A stretch of DNA of 64,000 nucleotides from UBA11710 sp049287025 (lineage in GTDB: Bacteria; Patescibacteriota; Patescibacteriia; Magasanikbacterales; UBA922). The stretch lies in assembly GCA_049287025.1 (NCBI GenBank), contig JBAQFA010000005.1:1-64000 (forward strand). Direction: 5' to 3'. A program made the translations under genes and the position numbers. Shown here piece by piece: positions 33,520 to 41,105 of the stretch (position 1 is its first letter; each line of letters starts with the position of its first letter). A model generated the notes under the pieces. It saw nothing but the letters and a program-made list of their open reading frames with translations. It made no database searches and was not told where the DNA came from.

Positions 33520-35661
33520 ATGTCAGAAGGTGAAATAAATAAATCAATAGCAGAAGAGATTAGAAAAGAAAATACTCGCAAAACCATTGAAGCCGTGGAT
33601 TTTTTTGTGAAACGCGATCTTTTGGGTGTTTCCGGACCGCTTACACCAGGCATTGAAGATTTTGTCCAAGCTGACAAAGACGGTACATTTTTAGTTGATA
33701 TTACTAATTATAGAGGCTATTTAGAAAAAATTGGTTTTTTACCAGATCCTAATATTAGTGAAGAAAAACTAGAAGCTCCACTAATGGCAACCGGAACTGA
33801 CGGCTTACACCCAGATATTAGGTTAGATGACCCCTTGTTAGAAACCAAAGGAACAGATTTAAGATTTGAAGAAGGCGCAGGAGAACATTCGGATTTTGGT
33901 AAAGAAAATATTAGAAGGACGCGTGTTTTTGTTGATGAATATAACGCTACGGCTAAAGATTTAGGGCCTTTAATTTTCAGATTTGAAGGTACACCACGTC
34001 CTGACCAAGTGCGCAGTTTGGATTATAAATGTTTTTTATTACCTCAAACTAAACAAATAGTATTAATGTGTGATCTACGTGGTGAGGCAACATTTATTTT
34101 GCATCTTACCGATGAATTAGTAGCTTCTGTTGATGAAGCGGATATAACCGAATCTTTGTCTCTGATAATTAAAAAGCTTGCTGGATTAGACGGCGACGAG
34201 AGTCAGAAACAAAGAGAAAATACAAAGCGAATTTTGCAATTTGATCGTCGTGGTTATAGTATTAAACGTTTAATGTTGTCGCCAGACGTTAGATTAGCTA
34301 TCACGGATAAAGTGGCTCAGCATGCTAAAGATGCAATCCAAATTTTAAGAGATAGAACTGCGTCTAAACATGGAGAAGCGAGGGCTTTGGATGATGATGC
34401 AGGCATAAAACAACTAGAGGGAACTGTCCCGGACGGAGTTTTAACTCGAGCTGAGATTAGGGATTTGCTTAGAGATGGTGGTTACAAAGCTAGATCTGAA
34501 CAAAATATACAAACAGATCTATCACGTGTCGTAGAAGAATTAGAAGATAGTGACGGAGTTCCACATACTTTTAGAGATGGTAAATATTTTGATCTTGAAG
34601 TGGTATCTCGTCTAAAGGAAATTTATAAGTTGAGAGAAGAGCCGCCAGAAGGATGGGTAGGTTTACCAGAATTAGCTAGAGATGCCTCTAAAATTATTGA
34701 CAAAGAGGTTAATGATCACACGTTGTCTACTTATTTAGAAGGGGTAGCGGGGTTAAGTTATAACAAATTAAATGAGCAAGCACAACGTGAAGAACAAGTA
34801 CTCGCTGCAGACGAATTAAAAAATTTAAGAGAGGATAGAGGTTATGGTTTTTTTGATATACCTAAAGGGCAACACAAGGGGCTTTATCTCCAACCAGATT
34901 TAGCTAATAAGATGAAAGAATTAGTAATAAAAAATGGGGGGGAGTCATTTGAGTTTGGTTATTGGGAAGTTGATTTGGCAAAAAAATTGCGAGAAGAGTA
35001 TGGTTATGACTTTGCTGATGTGGTTAAAAAAGAAATGGATTGGGCCAAAAGTTTGGCACCTGGTCAGCGAGAGTATTATTTAGTTTTGGCTGGAAGAGGT
35101 AAAAAAGAAAAACTTACTCCTTTTTTTGTAGAGAAAATTTACAGAGCAATTCAAGAGAGTGTAAAAGAAGATCAAGAATTTTTACAAACTGAGTTTGAAG
35201 GGACTAAACCAAGGAGTAACATGTCAATCCTAGATGAATTTGGTATTAGTAGAAGTAATTTAGAGACTCTTACTGAAAAAGTAATAAAACGTTATAGTAC
35301 CAAACCAGAAGGGAAAAAATATTTTTCACGTTTAGTATTTGTTACCCATGGTAAAGGCAAAAGACCAACAATAGAAAAATATTTTAGTGCCGAGTTAACG
35401 GTGGCTTTAATAGCAGAGATTGGTGAGTTTCTAAAATTGCACAAAGAAATGATAAATTTCTTTCAACTTTCTAAGATGCTTGGATTAGATCGTAATATTG
35501 TGAAAGAAACTATTTTGGCTTATGTTTCATTACATAAGGAAGATGCGGAAGTTGTTGGTGGATTTAGAAGTCAAGAAAGTAGTGAAAAAGGAGGTAGACC
35601 GAGGTATTTTTGTAATAATGAGTTAGCTATCAAAATTTTAAAAGAAGCAGGTAAAATTTAA
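33520..35661 (+). CDS. Large unknown protein with repeated winged-helix-like units
   Basis: 713 residues, soluble, unrecognised. Residues 1-240 contain a mixed region with LIFRFEGTPRPDQVRSLDYKCFLLPQ. From about 300 onward, similar units seem to repeat: a helical entry (LTRAEIRDLL; GLPELARDAS; MSILDEFGIS; FQLSKMLGLD), a second helix (LSRVVEEL; LSTYLEG; LETLTEKVI; VKETILAYV), then a strand pair ending in an aromatic (FRDGKYFDLEVVSRLKE; FFDIPKGQHKGLYLQPDLANKMKE; RPRYFCNNELAIKIL). That is the look of tandem winged-helix DNA-binding domains. It might be a large chromosome-associated or regulatory protein, but this is inference from pattern alone. It has its own promoter and a terminator. Confidence 0.6.
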   Translation: MSEGEINKSIAEEIRKENTRKTIEAVDFFVKRDLLGVSGPLTPGIEDFVQADKDGTFLVDITNYRGYLEKIGFLPDPNISEEKLEAPLMATGTDGLHPDIRLDDPLLETKGTDLRFEEGAGEHSDFGKENIRRTRVFVDEYNATAKDLGPLIFRFEGTPRPDQVRSLDYKCFLLPQTKQIVLMCDLRGEATFILHLTDELVASVDEADITESLSLIIKKLAGLDGDESQKQRENTKRILQFDRRGYSIKRLMLSPDVRLAITDKVAQHAKDAIQILRDRTASKHGEARALDDDAGIKQLEGTVPDGVLTRAEIRDLLRDGGYKARSEQNIQTDLSRVVEELEDSDGVPHTFRDGKYFDLEVVSRLKEIYKLREEPPEGWVGLPELARDASKIIDKEVNDHTLSTYLEGVAGLSYNKLNEQAQREEQVLAADELKNLREDRGYGFFDIPKGQHKGLYLQPDLANKMKELVIKNGGESFEFGYWEVDLAKKLREEYGYDFADVVKKEMDWAKSLAPGQREYYLVLAGRGKKEKLTPFFVEKIYRAIQESVKEDQEFLQTEFEGTKPRSNMSILDEFGISRSNLETLTEKVIKRYSTKPEGKKYFSRLVFVTHGKGKRPTIEKYFSAELTVALIAEIGEFLKLHKEMINFFQLSKMLGLDRNIVKETILAYVSLHKEDAEVVGGFRSQESSEKGGRPRYFCNNELAIKILKEAGKI

Positions 35662-35687
35662 AAAAACTGGCGTTAAGCCAGTTTTTT
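35662..35687. terminator. Bidirectional terminator shared by convergent genes
   Basis: AAAAACTGGC, GTTA loop, GCCAGTTTTTT. The loop contains the elp3 stop codon (35673-35675), so the hairpin overlaps the end of that gene. Confidence 0.85.
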
Positions 35688-37295
35688 AATCATGTAAGTT
35701 TGTTGTAATTTGTATCCTAATTTTCGATAATAACCTCGCACTCCCACTCCGGAAATCACAGCAATTTTTTTATATTTATTTTTTTTACTAATTTTTTCAG
35801 CTTCTTCAACTAATTTTTTACCTAAACCTTTGTGTTGACTGGCAGATTTATTTTTTGTACCCAGTTCAAGTAGTTGTCCATAAGTGTGGAGTTCTCGTAT
35901 ATATGCTAACGAATTATCATCAAGAAGACGTAAACGTAAAAAACCATAAACAACCTGTCTTTTTTTATCTTCGTAACTCAAAAAATATTCTGTCCCACCT
36001 GTTGTTTCATATTTATCAATAAAAAGTCTTAAGTCTTCAGTTTTAAGTCTTAAGTCTGGCTGGTGTCCAACCTCACGACAGCGTAAGCATTGGCATTCCA
36101 AACCCCTTTTGGCCATTTCTTTTTTAAGGTTTTGTCGGAGATTGGTAATCATGTTTCCACCCATAATTTCATTGTCAGGAATATCACGAATTAAACGAGA
36201 TATTCGGCAATAGCGTGGCGTACTGGTTTTCATTTCAATTAACGCTTCAAATAATTTTTTTTCTGAATATGGTTTGTATTTTTTTTCTTTGTACCATTGA
36301 TATAGGGCAGCAGTTTTTATCACTGTGCAGGGATAAATTTTTACCATATCAGGTTTAAAGCCTGGATCAGTAAATAATGACTTATACATTTCCACATCAT
36401 GCTTGGCCGTAGTACCAGGGAGATCGGGCATAAAATGTAAATCAACTTTAAAACCAGCTTGACGTAACAAAGTCATAGCATCTTTAAATTGCTGTACAGT
36501 GTGTCCACGTCTGACTAATTTTAAAATTTTATCATCTGGTGCTTGCAGACCTAGTTCAATTCTAGTACAACCCATTTGGCGCATGTGATTGATTGTCTCT
36601 GGGGTTATACAGTCGGGGCGGGTTTCTAAAGTTAGACCGATTATCTTGTGGCGGGCGTGACGGTCATTATAACTTTGTTCTTTTTTTAAATTCCGAAGGA
36701 GCGAAGCGACTGAGGAATCGCTTTTTAATGCATTTGAAGAGACTTTGAAAAGGGATCTCTCACTTCGTTCGAGATTATTTGCCGCCCGGAAAGATTCTAA
36801 AATAAACCAATATTGATATTTTAGAGGATAAACATTCCACGATCCGCCTTTAATAATATATTCAATTTTGTCAGTCGGGTGGCCAGAAAGTTTTAGCATT
36901 TCTATACGTCTCACCATTTGCTCATAAGGATCAAAACATAGAGCCAAGGCTCTGGCAGCCGCTGGTTCGCTGGCCAAATAGCTTTTTGGCATTCTAGCCT
37001 CAGTCGGGCAATAAACGCATTTTCCAGGGCAATTATAGGGCTTACAGAGGGAGGTGACAACGGCTACACCAGAGAGAGTGCGTATATCAGCTTTACGCAT
37101 GAATCGTTCTAAGGTTTTGTCCTGCTTGACTCTTTTCATTTTTAATAAATTTTGGTAAGCTTGTAGCAGGCTACGATTAGAAATTTGGTTGATGGAGAGT
37201 TTATTACAGACTTTTCTTCTGATATCATCAAACTCAGCCCTGGTAGTGGGTTGAAAGGAAATAATTTTTAATATTATATTTTCTAGATTTTCCAT
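35673..37295 (-). CDS. elp3: Elp3-like tRNA uridine-34 carboxymethyl-forming enzyme (radical SAM + GNAT)
   Basis: 540 residues. The radical SAM domain has CKPYNCPGKCVYCPTEARMPKSY (Cys84/89/93/96 region) and continues with SGHPTDKIEYIIKGGSWNVYP, TLETRPDCITPETINHMRQMGCTRIELGLQ and DLHFMPDLPGTT. The C-terminal acetyltransferase domain has IRELHTYGQLLELG and HKGLGKKLVEEAEKISKK. Elp3 converts U34 to cm5U using acetyl-CoA and SAM. Two foreign stretches are seen: residues about 175-203 (REPIN-like, 36690-36773) and PDLRLKTEDLRLF (36024-36057, a duplicated 13-bp word). It is divergent from a Trm9-like methyltransferase. Start MENLENII avoids the upstream hairpin. Confidence 0.92.
   Translation of the reverse strand: MENLENIILKIISFQPTTRAEFDDIRRKVCNKLSINQISNRSLLQAYQNLLKMKRVKQDKTLERFMRKADIRTLSGVAVVTSLCKPYNCPGKCVYCPTEARMPKSYLASEPAAARALALCFDPYEQMVRRIEMLKLSGHPTDKIEYIIKGGSWNVYPLKYQYWFILESFRAANNLERSERSLFKVSSNALKSDSSVASLLRNLKKEQSYNDRHARHKIIGLTLETRPDCITPETINHMRQMGCTRIELGLQAPDDKILKLVRRGHTVQQFKDAMTLLRQAGFKVDLHFMPDLPGTTAKHDVEMYKSLFTDPGFKPDMVKIYPCTVIKTAALYQWYKEKKYKPYSEKKLFEALIEMKTSTPRYCRISRLIRDIPDNEIMGGNMITNLRQNLKKEMAKRGLECQCLRCREVGHQPDLRLKTEDLRLFIDKYETTGGTEYFLSYEDKKRQVVYGFLRLRLLDDNSLAYIRELHTYGQLLELGTKNKSASQHKGLGKKLVEEAEKISKKNKYKKIAVISGVGVRGYYRKLGYKLQQTYMIKKLA
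36690..36773. repeat. REPIN-like element in frame inside elp3
   Basis: Left end TTCCGAAGGAGCGAAG..GAGGAATCG, core, right end AAAGGGATCTCTC..TTCGAGATT. The same end layout as 20393-20508. It encodes NLERSERSLFKVSSNALKSD and following residues within the radical SAM domain. Confidence 0.8.
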
Positions 37296-37302
37296 AGATA
37301 GA

Positions 37303-37398
37303 TACACGGATTAAACAGATCAAACGGACCTGTCTGCCGGCAGGCAGGTAAAAACGAATCCGTTCAAATTTGTTAAATCAGTTTAATCCGTGTTTCTA
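37303..37398. repeat. ggattaaacagat hairpin with GC-rich apex
   Basis: Arms cacggattaaacagat..aacgga and tccgttcaaat..gtttaatccgtg pair across an apex carrying the palindrome CCTGTCTGCCGGCAGGCAGG (about 37330-37350). It is the divergent elp3/Trm9 leader and resembles the gcagatttgaac family at 21797 and 26446. Confidence 0.75.
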
Positions 37399-37414
37399 TC
37401 TAATTAATGTTATT

Positions 37415-38152
37415 ATGAAAGATAATGACCTAATAAAACTTAACAAAGAAACTTATAATAAAATCGCTCATCTGTTTGCAGAGACCCGTAAATATCTTTG
37501 GGATGATTTAAAACCTTTACAAAAATATACTAAGGATGGTTTTAGAGTCCTTGACCTTGGTTGTGGTTCAGGCAGATTATACCATCTTTTTCAAGATTTT
37601 CAACCCCTCGACAAAGCTCGGGGCAAGGGCGTAGAATATATTGGTTTGGATCAAAGTGAAGAACAAATAAAAATTGCTAAACAAAAATTTCCTAATATAG
37701 ATTTTAGAGTGGGGGAAATGACAACTCTGCCTTTTGTCGATAATGAGTTTGATGTTTTGTATTGTATTGCCACTTTCCATCATTTGCCAGATGAAGAGTC
37801 ACGCATAAAATCTTTACAAGAAATGAAGCGAGTATTAAAGTCAGGTTCATATATTTTAATGACCAATTGGAACATGTATTCCAAAACAGCACAAAAATTA
37901 GTAGAAAATGGAAAGTTTAATGAATTTAAACCAGGAGACTTTCTAATTCCATGGATGAATTCAGAAAGAGAAGTCTTGGGAGAAAGATATTATCATGGAT
38001 TTATTTTGGAAGAATTGGAAAATTTATTTAAAAAAACTGGCCTTCATGTTGAAGACCAATATTATACTACTAAAGGTGTTGCTGGAAGTAAGACTAATCC
38101 AGGGAATATTGTGAGTATTATAAAAAAGGCTGGAGAGGCCGGAAAGGCTTGA
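37415..38152 (+). CDS. Trm9/ALKBH8-like tRNA methyltransferase (candidate)
   Basis: 245 residues. The N-terminus KETYNKIAHLFAETRKYLWDDLKPLQKY matches the 'YxxIAxxFxxTRxxxW' opening of Trm9-type enzymes. SAM motif VLDLGCGSGRLYHLF, then YIGLDQSEEQI, and LPFVDNEFDVLYCIATFHHL follow, with the later RYYHGFILEELENLFKKTGL also Trm9-like. Trm9 methylates cm5U34 to mcm5U34, the step after Elp3, and here the gene is divergent from elp3. A short palindromic insertion (PLDKARGKG, about 37597-37632) follows motif I. The last codons merge into an aggctggagaggcc word array. A generic Methyltransf_11 is the alternative. Confidence 0.75.
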   Translation: MKDNDLIKLNKETYNKIAHLFAETRKYLWDDLKPLQKYTKDGFRVLDLGCGSGRLYHLFQDFQPLDKARGKGVEYIGLDQSEEQIKIAKQKFPNIDFRVGEMTTLPFVDNEFDVLYCIATFHHLPDEESRIKSLQEMKRVLKSGSYILMTNWNMYSKTAQKLVENGKFNEFKPGDFLIPWMNSEREVLGERYYHGFILEELENLFKKTGLHVEDQYYTTKGVAGSKTNPGNIVSIIKKAGEAGKA

Positions 38153-38222
38153 AATGCCAGAAAAGGTAATTAAATTTTAAAAGTACCGTATCTTCTTATT
38201 TTGATGTTAAGTTAAAAAATTA

Positions 38223-39131
38223 TTACATTCCTGTAATCAAACAAACAACATTACCAGTAAATTTATAGCCGTTTTCAACGGCTTTTTTTAATCCGGCAAT
38301 TGATAAAGCTGAATTGGGTGAAATTGCTAGATGACAACCATCTTTACTCAATTCTATAGCTTCTTTTATATCTTCGTTATCAACTATCCAACCAGAGCCC
38401 TGACTAGTTTCAACGGCTTTTATAACTTTTTCTTTACGAAAAGCAATGTTATCCACAATCGCGCCAGCTAGAGATTTTTCTGCTTTGGCATAAGGATGAT
38501 TTTTTAGATAATCTGGTTGAAAATATTCGGCCATAGGGTGACAGGAATTGGTTTGGACAATATGAATTTGTGGTTTTTGGGTTAAAAATTCAGTTTGGAA
38601 GGCTTCGCCAAGAGCCTGAGCAGTGGTACCAGAAGAAGTGGGGACAAATATAGCTTGTAGATTGGGGATCTTATCTAGTTCTTGAGCTAGTTCAAAATAG
38701 CCGGTCAAAGCATTGTCATCAGTTGACTGTCTAAGCAACTTAGCTTTGTTGTCTTTGTTAACTTGAAAAGCAGTTTGTTTTGGTCGTTCTACTTGTTCTA
38801 GTTTTATATTAGCATCATCAATCACTGCCAAAAGAACTTTTAGTTTTTTGGGATCAATTTTTTTGCCAATAAAAACTGTAAGTTTTAATTTACTAGGATT
38901 ATTGCGGTTGTGAACTTGGATGGCGTTGATAGCAGCGAGAGCAGCATTTCCAGAAGAAGAAATGACAAAATTTGTTATACCCTCTTCTTTGAAATATTTT
39001 TTTATCATTATTGGAATGGATCGGCCTTTGTGTGAACCATACTTGTGTTGATCTTCGCGTTTGAGAAAGACATCACAGCTTAGCCCGAGTTTTTGGGCAA
39101 TAGCTGAACAGGGGACTTGAATACTTTTCAT
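38223..39131 (-). CDS. PLP-dependent enzyme of the threonine synthase/TrpB-beta fold
   Basis: 302 residues. FLKREDQHKYGSHKGRSIP contains the PLP lysine (SHKGR in place of SFKDR). ISSSGNAALAAINA is the cofactor phosphate loop, and VPTSSGTTAQALGEAF and the end AISPNSALSIAGLKKAVENG fit fold-type II enzymes. Threonine synthase, threonine dehydratase or a cysteine synthase relative are all possible; it is shorter than true threonine synthases. No amino-acid biosynthesis cluster surrounds it. Confidence 0.8.
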   Translation of the reverse strand: MKSIQVPCSAIAQKLGLSCDVFLKREDQHKYGSHKGRSIPIMIKKYFKEEGITNFVISSSGNAALAAINAIQVHNRNNPSKLKLTVFIGKKIDPKKLKVLLAVIDDANIKLEQVERPKQTAFQVNKDNKAKLLRQSTDDNALTGYFELAQELDKIPNLQAIFVPTSSGTTAQALGEAFQTEFLTQKPQIHIVQTNSCHPMAEYFQPDYLKNHPYAKAEKSLAGAIVDNIAFRKEKVIKAVETSQGSGWIVDNEDIKEAIELSKDGCHLAISPNSALSIAGLKKAVENGYKFTGNVVCLITGM

Positions 39132-39147
39132 AGTTTAAGAAAAATAT

Positions 39148-39206
39148 ACAAGATACACGTAATAAAATACAAAATTGTATATTGTTGTGTGTATTTTGTA
39201 TCTTGT
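39148..39206. repeat. Hairpin of the acacgtaata family, copy 2
   Basis: Arms ACAAGATACA (39148-39157) and TGTATCTTGT (39197-39206) with further ATACAA/TTGTAT pairing inside. It is related to 961-1045 by the shared tacacgtaa and gtattttgta words. Confidence 0.75.
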
Positions 39207-39215
39207 TAATTATAC

Positions 39216-39244
39216 TTGATTTAATTATCTAATTATGTTAGAAT
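39216..39244 (+). promoter_or_regulatory. Promoter of the LysW-like gene
   Basis: TTGATT, a 17-base spacer, TAGAAT (39239-39244), 33 bases before the ATG. Confidence 0.75.
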
Positions 39245-39277
39245 AATGAGCGCTTAATTAATAATAATATTAACACT

Positions 39278-39442
39278 ATGAAACTAATTTGTCCAGAATG
39301 TAAAAATGAAGTTGATTTGTCCTCTTACCCAAATTTAGACGTCGAACAAGTAATAGAATGCAATGTGTGTGGAATTTCTCTACTTGTCAATAAAATCGAT
39401 GGTGAAAATGTAGAAGCGGAAATTGTGGATGAAGGTAAGTAG
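39278..39442 (+). CDS. LysW-like zinc-ribbon small protein, 54 residues
   Basis: The translation starts MKLICPECKNEVDLSSYP and has a second pair CNVCG, giving the CPxC-x(20-25)-CxxC zinc ribbon seen in LysW/ArgW carrier proteins. After it come ISLLVNKIDGENVEAEIVDEGK. LysW carries lysine or arginine intermediates on a C-terminal Glu (EDWGE). Here the tail ends DEGK, so the carrier residue is absent or displaced, and no LysX-type ligase is in the window. It may be a plain zinc-ribbon relative. It has a good promoter and a terminator of its own. Confidence 0.7.
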   Translation: MKLICPECKNEVDLSSYPNLDVEQVIECNVCGISLLVNKIDGENVEAEIVDEGK

Positions 39443-39500
39443 AAAGACACGGATGACGCGGATTTTATGCAGATGTCGCGGATAATGCAGATTGTGTTTG

Positions 39501-39535
39501 AAAATAAATCCCCTTAGTAGGGGATTTTATTTTTT
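39501..39535. terminator. Bidirectional terminator between LysW-like and NUDIX genes
   Basis: AAATCCCC, a 6-base loop, GGGGATTT with A/T-rich flanks on both sides. It overlaps the stop codon of the convergent NUDIX gene. Confidence 0.85.
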
Positions 39536-40087
39536 AAATAATTTATTTTTAAATTTATCAAGTTTTTTGTCGATTACCATTTGGGCTACCTCTAGAGCAA
39601 AGCCTTTGTTGGTGAGAGATTTTTTGTCTAGAATAATTTTTATAAATTTTTCAAAACTAACAGCAATAGTTTTTATTTTTTCTCCGCGATCAAGATTTGG
39701 CTTTTGTGTTTTCTGACAATTTCTAGCTACATAGAGATATACAGTAAAATCCATTTTTTCTGGATACAGTTCTGAGGTATTTATTAATTCCCAATCTTTT
39801 GATTCAAGTCCTGATTCTTCTAATAATTCTCTTTTGGCGCACTGTAAAGGCGTTTCTCCTGGTTTATCCATTCTACCACCAAAAGTTCCCAACGTCCTTT
39901 TGATGCCTGGTTGCTTTTCATTATTAAGAATAATTTTATTACCTTGCACAGCAATAATTCTGACTGCTCCTGGTCTTTTGATCATTTCAAAAGTAGTCAG
40001 TGATCCATCATACATTTTTTGTTGCCAATGATAGACGTCAAAGATTACTCCGGAAAAAACTTTTTTTGCTTGTTTGGGGATTTTCAT
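39527..40087 (-). CDS. NUDIX hydrolase (ADP-ribose pyrophosphatase-like)
   Basis: 186 residues. The Nudix box is GGRMDKPGETPLQCAKRELLEESGL. An N-terminal beta region (KVFSGVIFDVYHWQQKMYDGSLTTFEMIKRPGAVRIIAV) resembles ADP-ribose pyrophosphatases, where it forms the dimer/substrate lobe. The likely role is hydrolysis of ADP-sugars or other nucleotide adducts. It is 4 bases from the following gene's stop and probably in the same transcript as the membrane-anchored protein upstream. Confidence 0.9.
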   Translation of the reverse strand: MKIPKQAKKVFSGVIFDVYHWQQKMYDGSLTTFEMIKRPGAVRIIAVQGNKIILNNEKQPGIKRTLGTFGGRMDKPGETPLQCAKRELLEESGLESKDWELINTSELYPEKMDFTVYLYVARNCQKTQKPNLDRGEKIKTIAVSFEKFIKIILDKKSLTNKGFALEVAQMVIDKKLDKFKNKLFKK

Positions 40088-40091
40088 AGAT

Positions 40092-41018
40092 TTAATTTGG
40101 ACAAGTAATTTTTGTTAATGACCAAGGATCTCTGACCAAACCTTTTAAATCAAATCCATTTACGTAATAATTATCCGGAACAAAATAATAACAATTTTCT
40201 CGAGTCCATTCCCGACCATCGGTAGTATAATAGCGTAATAAATTTCCTTCGCCACTCCCAGCCCCGCGATCGTCAGCCAAGTCAACAAAAAGTTTTTTGT
40301 CTTTTACAAACATGCCGACTGGGTTAAATTTTATCGTTGTGGTGTCAACCACTGTAGAAGCTTCCAAGATTTGTTGCCAACGACCACGGCCAATTCTCGC
40401 CCAGATTCCACTTTGGGTGGAATTAGGAATGTTGTAATTCATATTACCTCTAAAGACTGGTAAAAAAGCCAAATTACTTAAATTTTCTTTTTCATCAAAA
40501 ATATAAATACTCGGTTGATTATTTTGATTTTTGAAAATTATTTGATTATTATGAGTTCCAGGGGGCATTTTGTTTATTTGAGCATTAGCTAATATAGTTA
40601 ACTCATAATTATTTTCTAACTCGCTCTTAATATAATTTTCTATTTGAGTTTGATAAGTATCTCTGTCTGGGGCAGATGGAAAATCATTTATTTCTCCATA
40701 AACTAAGCGACTATACAAACGCCATCTGACTACAGTTTTTACATCACAAATTGTGGCGACTTCGGCATAGGGAATACCAAAAATAGTGTAAGCGCGAGAA
40801 ATTATTGTATCAGGGTAATAATCCGATCGGCCAATAGCTACAGTTTTTAAAATTAACATTCTTTCGATTGGATTATTTAGTGTGAAGTTGTTTTCTAGAT
40901 TAGCACAGTTTATTTCTTTTTCAGTAAAAGCTTTACTATTTCTAACAAATAAAAATGGCACAATAATTCCAATGACTAAAATAATTAAAATGGCTAATAA
41001 AATTTTTTTGATTATCAT
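40092..41018 (-). CDS. Hypothetical membrane-anchored extracytoplasmic protein
   Basis: 308 residues. A strong N-terminal hydrophobic helix (about 5-25) is followed by a cysteine-containing mixed domain (NCANLENNF, EVATICDVKTVVRW) and a C-terminal region with RGRWQQILEA and LLRYYTTDGREWTRENCYYFVPDNYYVNG. There are four extracytoplasmic cysteines, so disulfides are possible. No family recognised. It lies downstream of mpl across an iterated-word array. Confidence 0.6.
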   Translation of the reverse strand: MIIKKILLAILIILVIGIIVPFLFVRNSKAFTEKEINCANLENNFTLNNPIERMLILKTVAIGRSDYYPDTIISRAYTIFGIPYAEVATICDVKTVVRWRLYSRLVYGEINDFPSAPDRDTYQTQIENYIKSELENNYELTILANAQINKMPPGTHNNQIIFKNQNNQPSIYIFDEKENLSNLAFLPVFRGNMNYNIPNSTQSGIWARIGRGRWQQILEASTVVDTTTIKFNPVGMFVKDKKLFVDLADDRGAGSGEGNLLRYYTTDGREWTRENCYYFVPDNYYVNGFDLKGLVRDPWSLTKITCPN

Positions 41019-41032
41019 ATATTTTAAAAATG

Positions 41033-41105
41033 CTTAAAATGTTTGGAAATGCCAAAAATGCCGATGAGGCTTTTCAGGCCTTTCTAGCCTTTTCGGCTTT
41101 TCAGG
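41033..41105. repeat. aggcctttt/gccttttcgg array overlapping the mpl 3' end
   Basis: Alternating gaggcttttcaggccttt and ctagccttttcggctttt. The mpl stop (41084-41086) lies within the array, so the last few residues of Mpl (KGLKSRKG) are encoded by repeat. Confidence 0.7.
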
